NCBI RefSeq assembly: GCF_027942865.1
Contig: NC_134509.1
Span: forward strand, 5,800,754-5,864,753
Direction of reading: 5' to 3'
Source of the DNA: Odontesthes bonariensis
Taxonomy: Eukaryota; Chordata; Actinopteri; Atheriniformes; Atherinopsidae
DNA: 64,000 nucleotides
The position numbers were made by a program, and so were the translations under genes. The notes below the pieces were generated by a model that saw only the letters and a list, made by a program, of their open reading frames with translations, had not been told where the DNA came from and searched no databases. Within the stretch, counting starts at the first letter, position 1; each line of letters opens with the position of its first letter. This document shows, in pieces, positions 24,301 through 34,797 of this stretch.

Positions 24301-25416
24301 AATATTGACTCGTCTTTGGCAGCAGTAAGGATGTAGATATTACTAGTTATTACTTGTGGAAGAATCGAGCGGGACAATACCAAACTTTTTGGTTAGTTTT
24401 GGATGCGAGGCAGCTGAAAGCGCAAAATTCAGTTTAATTCGATTCAATCAGACTTTAATAATCTCCAAAGGGAAATAATGTTGCTGCAGTTTGAATTGAT
24501 TTAAAGAATATGCCCTTGTTGTAGACGGATACAAAAAATAAAAATCATAAATCGGCTGGCAGATTTGTAGAAAGTTGAAGTGTAGCAGAGAGGAAGGTTT
24601 AGTAGAAATGTTCAGAGGTCGCCATCAGTGGGTTTAGGTGCTGATGCATGCAGCATTGGCAGGAACAACACGGACAGGAACTCACAACCATCAGTTCAAC
24701 CTCTGGGGTGCAGAGACTTTCCTTCTCAGTGACCAGGATCACACCAGCTGTGAACAAGCACTCCTGATGTCCCAGCTGTCCTCGTCTTGGGTCAAAGTTT
24801 GTCCATTTTATCTGCCGGTGATCTCACACTGGTCAAAAGAAGACATGGTTTTATCACCTTTTTTCTCCATTCCCTTCTTGGTTCGCATCCCAGACGTCTC
24901 TTCGTCAACTCATCTTGATTCAGGGTCTCATTCCAGGCACTACCAGGGCTTTAGAAAGCCCAGTTATAGCTGCTCCAACAGGTTGGATGTGAAAAGTTGG
25001 CAGAGTTACCAGCAGAAGTCCTTCCAGGAGCACGGCTTCCAAACCATTATTGAAAAGGGGTTTCACAAGAAGATGGCAGAGAAAGACAAGATCAACCTTT
25101 GTCGGTCCCACAGTGGGGAAATTCACAAGCACACAATCGCACACAGTATGTCCAGAACTACTGCAGCAGGCTGCATGCCTCTAGGGCAGTGCCACTCTGG
25201 AATAAAGACTATTGACTATCCGCCTTTTGACTGACTGATAGTCTCTTATTGTGTGGTTATACAGTAGATTCCCAGAAAATGAGCCTGCCAAGCATCCAAA
25301 GGGTCTTTTCTCTAGACTGAAATATAACGATTATTCTCTTGTTTGTGTTTGCAAATGTGACGTATGCATTCATTTTTGTGTTCAGTAAGCTGCGCTGCAG
25401 AGCCGGAAGCTGTTCC

Positions 25417-25459
<43 letters not shown>

Positions 25460-25558
25460 GAGCCCCCTCAGGCTGAGGAACCCGGTGCACCAGGTGCAGG
25501 TGTACCATCTGGCCGCCGAAATCCCCCAGGGGGCAAGTCCAGCCTCATCCTAGGTTGA
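15400..25558 (+). CDS. jpt1: Jupiter microtubule-associated homolog 1 (HN1)
   Basis: Five exons, 15400-15455, 17140-17282, 22674-22771, 24064-24091 and 25386-25558, join in frame to 165 residues. JPT1/HN1 is a small, largely disordered protein linked to microtubules, cell cycle and GSK3/beta-catenin signalling. The N-terminus [12 protein letters not shown] matches the family start. It is followed by [34 protein letters not shown] and two further PPGGK-type motifs ([11 protein letters not shown] and [14 protein letters not shown] at the very end). The repeated PPGG motif with a conserved LG end defines the family. The last exon carries a run of 12 glutamines encoded by pure CAG, which I do not recall in mammals. 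The fourth exon is only 28 bases. The intron after exon 2 (5.4 kb) contains a LINE, a SINE-like repeat and a foldback element. Synteny with sumo2 supports jpt1 over jpt2. Confidence 0.93.
16026..16090. repeat. AT/TG-rich microsatellite in jpt1 intron 1
   Basis: This is a mixed run of (AT)n and (GT)n, partly interrupted by T tracts. Confidence 0.9.
17840..19360 (-). mobile_element. 5'-truncated L2-like LINE, minus strand, in jpt1 intron 2
   Basis: The 3' end is at the left: TTTATTGATCCCCGTAGGGA near 17857 is the LINE tail. Reading right to left in several frames one sees [14 protein letters not shown]-like (about 19340), a [16 protein letters not shown] block (about 19150), a [15 protein letters not shown]-like RT block (about 18970), and then [20 protein letters not shown] and YFLRRLRC (about 18420-18300). 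That is the canonical order of a fish L2-type ORF2. Frameshifts and stops make it inactive, and the N-terminal endonuclease is absent. Confidence 0.85.
19725..19925 (+). repeat. SINE-like repeat with (CTTAA)n end
   Basis: The element runs through GGTTAAAAGCGGAGGACCAA, ATAAATAAAGTCACTTAACT and short TTAAC repeats. The 'GGTTAAATGCAGAGGACAAA ... AAATAAAGTC' tail is widespread in fish SINEs. The 5' boundary is uncertain. Confidence 0.55.
19930..21950. other. jpt1 intron 2, no recognised feature
   Basis: I found no coding exon, RNA gene or clear element in this 2 kb. Short open frames near 20342-20870 show no recognisable similarity. Confidence 0.5.
21955..22450. repeat. Foldback element, one-armed copy
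   Basis: From about 22065 this copy shares with the element at 30928-31547 the arm TAGTAGATCAACCCTCATCT ... CGGGTGGGCTACTTGGCTGG ... and the end ATCACTTTAA. The left arm is missing. The central spacer (21955-22065) is present in the opposite orientation relative to that element. An internal piece of about 150 bases (22225-22360) is absent from the other copy. Confidence 0.8.
24430..25225 (+). repeat. Interspersed repeat family A, copy 1
   Basis: It shares ordered blocks with 43240-43700 and 44170-44215: 'ATCYCCARAGGGAAATWATRTTGCTGCAG'-like (24460), GTAGCAGAGAGGAA (24584), 'CATCAGTGGGTT' (24624), TCTCATTCCAGGCACTACCA (24927), 'TTACCAGCAGAAGTCCTTCCAG' (25006), and GCAGGCTGCATGCCTCTAGG (25168). 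The opening block resembles an L2-type 3' tail. It sits in jpt1 intron 4. An open frame of about 198 codons runs through it, but the other copy is not collinear in frame, so I read it as repeat rather than gene. Confidence 0.65.
25421..25456 (+). repeat. (CAG)12 coding a polyglutamine run in jpt1
   Basis: Twelve uninterrupted CAG codons lie in the last jpt1 exon between PEAVPE and EEPPQAEEP. Confidence 0.95.
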
Positions 25559-27160
25559 ATGCCACACACCTTCCTCGCCCTTACCTCCACTCATCTCTGA
25601 GCTTTTTTCTTTTTCCCCCCCCAAACAAGAACCCCCAGCTCATCTCTCTGTACCACAGGAATCATCCGATGTCCAGCAGTCTCCTCCATATCCCCAAGTG
25701 CATTGTTTTGATACCTCTTTTTTTTTTTTAAAGGATGTTTTTGTACTGTTTTTATTGTTTGTTTAGTTTGACAGAAGCACTTTACGTATTCTTATTGTAT
25801 GGTTCAAAGTTGGCCTTTGCCCCTGAAATTAGACCTGCCAGGAACAAGGCTCACATTTCTCATAAAAGCCTATCATAAATCTCCCCTGACTTTATTGCAA
25901 CAGCAGAATCTGAAGGTGATTAAACAAGCAGTTTGTAGAACACAAGCAAAGAAACAACCTTTTGCATTGTGTGTCGCCCCCCCCTACCCCCCACCCCCCC
26001 TGCATGCATGTCTGGTCTGTACGAATGTGAGAAGAAACTTAACTGTGAAGATTTTTTTTATTATAATTATTATTAATTTAACCTGTTTCATTGTTTTTTT
26101 TTGTTAAACTTATTATTATTTGTGGAATAATTGTTGTACTGTTGTTGCATGAAAAAGAAATCTTTTTACTGACTCTAGTATTATGATCCACATAGAAGCC
26201 GCACACATTTCTGTAATGGTGCTCTGAAAGCTGTCGACAGTCTTCAGATGATCAGATGTCAGGCAACAGAGTTGGAGCAAGCCTTTTTTTTATATTGTAG
26301 TCACTAACCTTACATTACGGTAACCCACCGCCCCATGTTTTTATAGGTAAATTTACACTAAAGCGCACATGTCTGCGTGTTAGGCTTCAGTATCAAACAA
26401 GGTTGGGTTTCCAGATTGCATCTAATAGACACTTTTTTTCTTTTTTTTTTTGCAATCAATGGAATGTTGTTGGTCCTGACTTCTAAGTGTTTCTGGTAAA
26501 CCCATCTTAGATTGACAAGTGACCTTATTACAGCCCAGCCTTCCTTTCACTGCTATTCCCCGAAGACATTTATTATTAGTGCATACAGAAAAATCTAGAT
26601 GAATCCTTTTGTATGTTTCATGTGACAATATCAAAACCAAAACACCCTCCTGCTTCTGTACTGTTGATGACCGCTGCCTCCACCAGCTGTCGTACAGGAA
26701 AATTTACATTTCAGGTACCTGATGTTTTGTCTGTGGTGTATTGTTTTTCTAGTACGTGTTGTATGGCGAGACATGTCTGTTTGCATCCTATACCAATTCC
26801 TGTTGCTGGATGTAAGTCACTGCAGAAATCTGAATACAAGAAATGGCACAAGTGGAAATTAACATTAAAAATCACTTTTGATCATGGATTTCTTTCGCAG
26901 TTTGTCCTTTACGCATCTATGTTTTCTCACTTGTGCGTCACTTTTAGATAACATTTTAATAGACTTACCGCTTGTGTTGATGTCATGAGGATGATTACAG
27001 TCATTTTATGAGAGGAAAAGAAGGGTAAATATGTCTCCATGAGAGTCATGTTAATGCCACCATATATTGTACTCAAACAACTATCGTCTTTCTTGTTCCT
27101 CCGGTTTTTTTTGGTTTTTTTTTTTAACACTGTTGCGTGTTTTAAGGCAGGCATTGCCAC
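25559..27160. other. jpt1 3' untranslated region and downstream flank
   Basis: The DNA after the jpt1 stop is T-rich, with a C-run near 25976-26001. I see no canonical AATAAA in the first kilobase; ATTAAA near 26863 is a weak candidate poly(A) signal. No further gene is recognised. Confidence 0.45.
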
Positions 27161-27192
27161 AGCGAGCCTATCGCGCTTCGGTTAGTCATACC

Positions 27193-27204
27193 GAAAGTGA
27201 AAGT
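27193..27204 (+). promoter_or_regulatory. ISRE/IRF-type site
   Basis: GAAAGTGAAAGT fits the IRF-binding consensus GAAANNGAAA. About 95 bases downstream is a strong donor (TCAG|GTAAGT at 27299), so 27205-27298 could be the first, non-coding exon of the B7-like gene. That gene's coding exon is preceded by an acceptor (CATTTCAG ending at about 34787). The site is seen; the link across 7.5 kb is inference. Confidence 0.4.
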
Positions 27205-27300
27205 AACGTTAAATGAGTCTGAGTTACTACTGGGCAGTTCAGACTCCAGTTTTCCATCAGAGGGAACACAGTGGTGACCGTTTAGAGGAGCTTGTCAGGT

Positions 27301-28850
27301 AAGTTTCACCCCCACACGGACTGTTTACGTCGTTCCTTAAGGCGACGTGTTGCAACACCTCGTTCGGAAACTTGTTCCGGAGGTTAGTGTGTCACAAGTC
27401 TTTAGGCGAGTAGCCCAGATGTTAGTGAATGTCAGTGAATGTATTATTTATGCCGCGTTTTTATTATTTTTTTCATTCAACCTAAACTGAATTTGTGTCC
27501 GCGTTAAGCTGGCCTTTTCATACGAGTCCAACATGTCCCACCGTTCTCCAGAGTCGGAATGAATCCGGGAAGAATACGTCTCAACCCAGGCTGTCTGTCA
27601 CTGCTTAGGGTTAAGCAAAAAAATCAAACGTGTTTGATTAATCGTACATTTAATTTGAAGAGTTTAAAATATATATATATATATTTTTTACAAATTGCTC
27701 AGTGACGCATGGCGATGAGACTGAATCGTACCAAGATGGGAAATAATCTCCGATTAAAAAAAAAATCTAGTTTTAGTCTGGTCGATCGTGACCCTGCAAT
27801 CCCTCGAGTCTGCGCAAAATCTTTGGTCTGTGACTTAAAAATAAGTGACATTGTCTGTAGATATGAGAGCCATGAAAGCCACTCAAATAATGCTCCTCCT
27901 TCTCAAATGCATTCATGACAATGGTGGAGCAGAGTCACCTAAATAAAGACAGAAGTGTCCCAAATACAAAAATCTAATGGTGAATGACACCCCATTTGTG
28001 CATGTTAAGATAACTGCTTGTTAATACGATAAGTGTTTTATTACTTTGCATGTCTTCCAAAAGAGAAAACAATCAGACGCAGGGTAGCAAAACATTATGG
28101 GCATGCGTAAAACCACAAAGTAGCAATTCTCGACAAGTAGGACAAATCGACTGAACACCGGCTCTTTCACGAACCCTATATGAATCCTTAGCCTTAATGT
28201 CCATCTGATATGGTGTCCTCTTTGTCTTTGCTTCCTCTTTTAAGCACGGCTGACAAAATGTTTTACCTGTTGGAGCTCATGACTGCATGCGAAAAAAGTT
28301 CTTCATGAGGTTGTAGTTCCATTCAAATGAGACTAATTTTACTCTCAGATTCAACATGCAAATGGAAAAACAAAGGAACCTGCAGTAAGTCTGTCCTGAA
28401 ATAACGAGTAGAGGTGCTGATAAGAGGGGGCCTTTATTGCCGACACTGTCTGGAGTTATAGATTAGTAATAGATTAGTCTAGGCCTTTGGAAGAAGTTTT
28501 ATGGCACAAAGGTGCAGGATATTTTGCTCTATCTTCATCTTATCTGCAGCCATAGTCAGAGCAATTTTGTTGTGGTGCATTTGCAATTTTGGCTTTGTGG
28601 CATTAATTAATGGCCTCTAGGCCCCCAAATGCATAGCCAGCTGTTTATTTGTTTTTACAGTAATTACAATTTTTTATCACAACTTGGCAGCATCATAACA
28701 GAGTATGTATAATTAAAAGCTACACAGAAGTTCCTGTGGCAAACCTTTGTGTGCGTGTAAGTGCACGTCATACTCTGTTGATCACATTTCTTCTTTTATA
28801 TCAGTTGGAATAAGTTATAATGATATGTTTTGAAGGCACTGGGCTGTACA
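27301..28850. other. No recognised feature
   Basis: AT-rich DNA with a short (AT)n run near 27670. I find no gene, RNA or named repeat. Confidence 0.45.
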
Positions 28851-28997
28851 TACAGCCAGCAGGTCCATGTAGGGCCCATACATAGCCGTGGGAACTAGGG
28901 GTGCAGGGGGTGCGGCTGCACCCCCTGCTGAATGTGCATTGCGAGATGGTGGGGAGCTAACAAAAATGTATTTCATGAAAACCTATTGTACAGTCAC

Positions 28998-29091
28998 CTC
29001 CAATCGGGATTCGAACATGCGTCTCAAAACACAAACGTTCCGACTCAAGCAACGGAAGCACGTCTCTGACCAACTGAGCCTCTGCTCCGGT
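28998..29091 (-). repeat. tRNA-like segment, probably a SINE head or tRNA pseudogene
   Basis: On the minus strand GGCTCAGTTGGTC resembles a Pol III A box and TGTTCGAATCC a B box, with a D-arm-like GCTC...GAGA. The spacing between boxes is longer than in a normal tRNA, and the acceptor and T stems do not pair well, so it is not a functional tRNA. A perfect palindrome, GCAGGGGGTG/CACCCCCTGC, lies just beyond it near 28901-28930. Confidence 0.35.
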
Positions 29092-29254
29092 CGATACAAA
29101 GTTGCTATTGACATCTGTAGCTACTCCGTAATGCAAAACAAAAATACAAAAAACAAAAATAAAGTTAAGACTCAGGACTCGCGTGCCGCGTGTAGGCTCA
29201 TTCCATGAGGAGGCTGAGAATGAGACGTGGTTTATGATATTATGGCACCTGGTT

Positions 29255-29859
29255 TAAAGCTGCAGTCTGCAACTCTTTTTCAAGCAAAATGCCTGGAACT
29301 GTCCGGGGATTCTGAAAGTAGTACATTAAATACCCCAATACAAAAAAAATGAGTTCTCTAGGTCCCCTATATGTCCCGCTAGGTCCCTCCAAAGCCAGCA
29401 GGTTTGTTTACAAAATTGCAGACCGGACCGGTAAAAGGTGACCAATCAGGTTACGAGCTGGGCTCTGCTGCCTGTCAATCACCGATTGTGCACGCGCGAT
29501 ACAAGGTAGGCTCGTCCCCACGCTTATTTATCTGGACTATTGAACTTCATTACGGGCTAGTCTACTTACTGTGTCTTCCATGATCGCAAATGACAGGTGA
29601 GTTGATGAATGAGGAGTCGTGTAGGCGCATCTGGCGTGCACGTCTACGTGCACGAGTTCTCATGTGTTTTGATGGGGCGGGACAGGAAGTTGAATAACTT
29701 TTTATTTTTCGGTTAAAAAATAAGCATTTCTTGCATTTTGCGACTACGGAGGTCACCGTTTTCAACTTCAAGCGTTCTGATAGATCATGTAAACTCTTAA
29801 AATGCCAAAAATTAGGACTTTACGTATGACAACAACAAATCCTGCAGACTGCAGCTTTA
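29255..29859. mobile_element. Non-autonomous DNA transposon (MITE), about 605 bases
   Basis: The terminal inverted repeats are TAAAGCTGCAGTCTGCA at 29255-29271 and its exact reverse complement at 29843-29859. The interior carries no transposase. The flanks are AT-rich, and the superfamily cannot be set from the ends alone. Confidence 0.75.
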
Positions 29860-30927
29860 GTCCAGTAAGTTTAGCCCAGCAACATTGTGTTTTCTATATA
29901 GCCTAATTTTTTTTAAATGCTGTTAAGCCAGCTGCCGCCGAGCAGTAATGTACGCATAGTTATTTTTTTGAGTTTTGAGTTATTTTCGACGATGCTGTTA
30001 TTGCGGCTACCACCGCGCAGCATGTAGTTAATTCTTAATTAGTTCTGTTAGTGATTACTTTCGACTGATGCTGTGTGAGCTGACGTGGGACACATCACAC
30101 ACATGAGTTCAGTAGGCCTAATGTATAGGCTACCCTTGTTGCCATGAATTTTTAGTGCTTTAATAAAATGCAATATTTTACCAGTTGATGAGGCTGCATA
30201 CTTTTTTTTGAAATGGTATGGGTGTTTGCATTGACCATAACGAGGGCGAAAAAGCCGCCACTGACCTAAACTGTGTGTTCAGGACACGATTAAACACAAT
30301 GTAACAACAGGAACTTAAACAACGTTCTAATATAATTAAAGCTCGCGACAATGTTGCAAAATATGCGCCCTTCACACACGAGCACGGGTAGAGTTCCACG
30401 GTCAGATTGCAGGAAAGGCCCCGTTTTTTGCTCATTAAAATATTTCATTGAAGGAGATATATACAGCTATTTATTGTATTTACATAATATTCTATGTAAA
30501 TAGAATCCTCCCACACCCTTTGTTATCAAGGAAAACCTTTTCAAGTTTCTCAAAAAGGCATAAGTATTCACTGTATAAGATACATTCATATTTTTCATGA
30601 AGTTTAGTTTTAACCTGTAAATATTTTCTATTAAAATTGTTATCATTGGGTTTTAATGACAAGATGAGGTTTCCTCATAAGCCCACAAGGGTTTCTGACA
30701 TCTCCAGCACACATTCCTTTTTTGTTTTTAATTTGTTGTGTTTTATTGTGTATTTTTTTTATATATTTGAATGAATAAAATAAAATCTGCAGTCGCACAA
30801 ATTTACGCCGCGTGAATTTACCCAACCCCCCCCCCCCATAGTTTCCAAAAATTTTGTGGGAAACACTGGAATGTGAACATTCTTTTACTTTGTGTGATGT
30901 GTCTATCTGTGTTGCCTTTGTAATGAT

Positions 30928-31547
30928 TTAAAGTGATACTCCGGAGTAGATTCAACCTGGGGTCATTTGAACCGTGATATCCAGCCAAGTAGCCCACCCG
31001 CAGTTTTTTTGATATTGGCTTACAAATATGGTCTGTACTCACAAAACGATGAATTTGGAAGTTTGAAAATAGTCCAGGAGTTTATTATTATCAACACAAG
31101 CCTAATAGCTTTTCTGCTGCTAAAGCTGCGTCGACGTCACATCAGAGAGCTGGGAGCTTCAAAATAAGATGAGGGTTGGTCTACTACTGTAGACAACAAA
31201 GTATATGCTATATTCTACATGTTTTTTTTATGAATTTTTATGTTGTAGAGTTGTGAAATTATTTTATCAATGGAGAAACTGAGCAGCCTTGCTTTGTTGT
31301 CTACAGTAGTAGATCAACCCTCATCTTATTTTCAAGCTGCCAACTCCCAGAAGTGACGTCGACGCAGCTTTAGCTGCAGAGAAGCTATCAGGCTTGTGTT
31401 GATAATAATTAACTCCTGGACTATGCACAAACTTCCAAATGCATCGTTTTGTGAGTACAATATCGAAAAAACTGCGGGTGGGCTACTTGGCTGGATATCA
31501 CAGTTCAAATGACCCCAGGTTGAATCTATTCCGGAGTATCACTTTAA
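30928..31547. mobile_element. Foldback (palindromic) element, about 620 bases
   Basis: The ends are TTAAAGTGATACTCCGGAGT at 30928 and its near reverse complement ending at 31547. The arms pair almost throughout: CCAGCCAAGTAGCCCACCCG against CGGGTGGGCTACTTGGCTGG, and GGTCTACTACTGTAGACAAC against TTGTCTACAGTAGTAGATC. A spacer of about 100 bases separates them. A rearranged copy is at 21955-22450. Confidence 0.85.
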
Positions 31548-31879
31548 GGCTTAGGGTAACCCTAACCCCTAACCTTTCGAGTTGAACTTTGAAACCCATA
31601 TGGGCAAACACAGGTGAGGCCACCGTGGAAACTGCGGACAAACCCACTTGGGACCCTTATCTGCAGCCTAAATTTAAACCTTATGGGCCCCACATGGACA
31701 TGCTGGCTCTCAGATGAAGTTATAAGAGTGATTGAAATTATTATTTTTTTTTTACCATTATTTTTTTGCTATCTATGATTTTGAAGTATTGATACCTCTA
31801 ATAGAGTTGTTTAAACATACACTGGATTTACCTTTGCAAATAATCCGGGGTGGCATCGGCCATGTTCAGCGATGTTATG

Positions 31880-31898
31880 CCCCCCCCCCCCCCCCCCT

Positions 31899-31929
<31 letters not shown>

Positions 31930-31950
31930 ACACACAAACACACACAAACA
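31880..31950. repeat. C-run followed by (CA)n
   Basis: About 18 cytosines are followed by CT and then a CA run with a few interruptions. Confidence 0.95.
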
Positions 31951-31959
31951 AAATGAGGT

Positions 31960-34040
31960 CAGCTGACTATACTGAATGAGCAGGTCGGCTTCCGGTAGAT
32001 TTTTGTCTTCCCTGATGGTATATTCCAAGATTACAGTGCCAAAATTCGTTACTCTCAAATTGTGAAAGAGCGGTCCAGAGAGTGTAAAATACTGTCTTTG
32101 CACTCGAATTGAGCATCACAGACCTCATTTAGGACATCTCTGGGGAAAAAAATAAAGAAAAAAAGAGTGAAACTCTCGATGGAAATTAGTGTTGTGACTC
32201 TGCCAGAGTTTATCCAAACAAGGCCAGTGTGTCTCTGACTCAGAGCTAAAAGCAGTCAAACAAAATATTAGAGTGCGTGACTTTATTTTTGGTCAGCGAG
32301 TTTGTTTTTTCCGACTTTGAAACTCTCATTTTTATGCAGCAGAGTGACGGTCTGTTCCGCGATTCCGACCGCGGAGTGTCTTTTTTCATTTGGTGCCAAG
32401 GTTCCTAAGTGTTTTCGACCCTTCATCTTTTAAATGAAAGGCCCAGAAAATTGGAGGGATCACTGAGTGCCCCTCTGATGTCTTCAGCTTGTACATCAGA
32501 TTTCAGTTTTTCACAACCAAGTAACGAGGAGCAGCATGACAATCATCCAAAGTGAATGAAAATGAAAAAAAAATAATTGAGCCAGAAATGTTGTGGGGGC
32601 CTTTCCCACTTATTTCACCTACCACACATTTCCTGTCAATGTTTACTCAATCTATCTTATAAAGCCAAAAAAGGGAAACACAGTGCAGACACATCTGCAA
32701 AGTCCCGACAGTAATACTTCTGCAAAACATACAAGAAGTGCGCCGACAGACCAGGCCACCAGGGCCGTATTGTCCATTGTCTTCCATGAAAGACCAAAAA
32801 AAAGATTACATTAGATTGAACACATCTGGAAAGAAACAGCTGTCACGCTCTGCAGACTGTCCCTCCTGACATTTTGTCTCTCTAAGATGCACCGTTTGGA
32901 TGACCTGTTGTAGGGTCGAGTGGGCTCTGAAGACCCATTCTGGCATGTCCCTCCGGACACAGCTGCAGCAGCTGGATCACTTCTATGGGAAAGTGCTTTT
33001 GTGAGGGGGTCATACATGTGAAGTGGGTCAAAATGAGGAGGAAAGTGGTGAGATAAGATGTTGAGTCTTATTTACACTGCACATATCTTCCCTATCTAGA
33101 AAAATAACTTCAAGTGAAAAAGAACAAAAAACCTGAGTGGACTTTCTCTTTCAATATGACTTGTTTGTCTTGTGATGTGGGTGATGTGGAGTGGAGTGAC
33201 CTTGCCAGCGGCGTGAATTCCTTGAATTCATCTGGTCGGACTGGTTTCTGTGTGCGTTCATGCTGACGTTCACAGCACGTAAAACAAAGCACTGTCGCTG
33301 AAGCAAGCTCTCTTTTTGCATTATAAAAGTGAAAAGGCAAGTAAATGGGAGGTCAGAGCTCAAAGCACTTCTGTTTTACTTTCTGTTTTGAGTTTACGCG
33401 CGTGTACTTTACGGAAAGCCCCTGAATGGACCACCACTTCCACTTTGTCAATGACTGTCACATTACATAGATGAAAGGAATGTTTTCCCCCCTGATAATT
33501 TTATCCAAACCGAATCTGCCCAGTCTGGTGACAAACTAAGAACCAGCTCCGAAAGCTTCACATGTTGAGGAAGAGGCAATTCTTCTTCGGTTCGGAGCAG
33601 TCCACGAAGTTCTCGTGCTGGATGCTGAGAGACAAATCGGAGCCCTTTGTCCTCTTTTAATGAGAACGAGTTTCTCTAACCTGGTTACAGTGAACAGATT
33701 ATTTTCTTTTTCAGTTATTCTGTTGTAGATTTGCTGAAGTGTTTGATGTCATCGTCCTGTTGCGTGCGTGACTCAGTTTCAGCCAAGCTCCAGCTGTCGG
33801 ACAGATTACCTCAGATCTGACTCGAGTACTTTGGTACAGAGGAGTTCATGATCGACTCAATGAGGTGGCAAGGTGTGCAGGTCCCGTGGCTGCAGAGCAA
33901 GCCTAAATCATGACTGCTTCGGACCGTTGATACTGTCACTGTCATGAACATTGGCATTTAACATGCATCACTGCTGATGTCTTTCCTCCTTGGCATTGTG
34001 TTAACACACACCTGAATGCTCAAGACCAGCAAACTGACAA
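31960..34040. other. No recognised feature
   Basis: Two kilobases without a gene, RNA or element I can name. Short open frames on both strands show no family motifs. Confidence 0.45.
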
Positions 34041-34053
34041 AAACTGACAAAAA

Positions 34054-34408
34054 CTTTCTCAATACCCAAGTACGCAAGTCCGTACTCGTGTGCTTACAAG
34101 TATGGACTTGTCAGAAGTACGGACTTCTGAGCACACAAGCACACAAGTACGCTCATTGTGCATTTGGAACGGAAGCGTCATCATCGCTCGTGCCGCACTG
34201 CTTTCTGGGACAGCAAGCTGTCTGAAGTCTACACAAGTCACCACAGAAGCAAACTCGATAAAATGGGCGGAGCAAGCGCACATCCGGGAATGTGGAGCGT
34301 ACTTGTCTGGATGCATACTTTGAATTGGAAAAGTACATGGTCCTTCGGTGATGACGTTTCAGAAGTACACGAGTACGCAAGTACAGACAAGTACGCTCAT
34401 TGAGAAAC
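34054..34408. mobile_element. MITE with CGTACTCGTGT-type inverted ends
   Basis: The left end reads CTTTCTCAATACCCAAGTAC followed by GCAAGTCCGTACTCGTG. The right end, read in reverse, is GTTTCTCAATGAGCGTACTT then a GCGTACTCGTG core. Several internal copies of the GTACTTGT/ACAAGTAC word add subterminal repeats. Several frames on both strands stay open for 65-85 codons, but this reflects the repeat's composition. Confidence 0.7.
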
Positions 34409-34797
34409 GGACTTCTTCTTTTCTAGAGGTGCTCACACCTGCTGATGATCAGTAACTGAAGTGCGTCTGATTACCAGCACCTGGCTGTGAGGTACCCTCT
34501 GAATTTCTAGTGAAGCTATAAGGGTGTGCTTGGATTTTCACACACCTGGCTTTTCCACATTTTGGTTTAGTTTAAAAAAAAAAAAAAAAAAGGTTTCAGT
34601 AATTGCACAGTGGAATATGTCATGTGTTGTTGTTCATCTGAGGTTGCTCCCAGGTTTTGTAGTCTTCCTGACATATTCAACTTTAGAGCTGATAGAGGAT
34701 GTTCTGCCTTTTTCACATGACTGTAACTGAAGGCCACATTCAAACTGATATGATTTACACGAGTCATTCATTTCAGTGTCATTTCAGAAAAGGAAAC

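Noticed and set aside
24638-25234. 198-codon plus-strand open frame in jpt1 intron 4
   Set aside because: It lies in an interspersed repeat whose second copy does not keep the frame. Kept only as a repeat and as a finding.
28998-29091. Functional tRNA gene on the minus strand
   Set aside because: Box spacing is too long and the acceptor and T stems do not pair.
31553-31580. CCCTAACCCCTAACC telomere-like stretch
   Set aside because: Only about two degenerate units; far too short for an interstitial telomere array.
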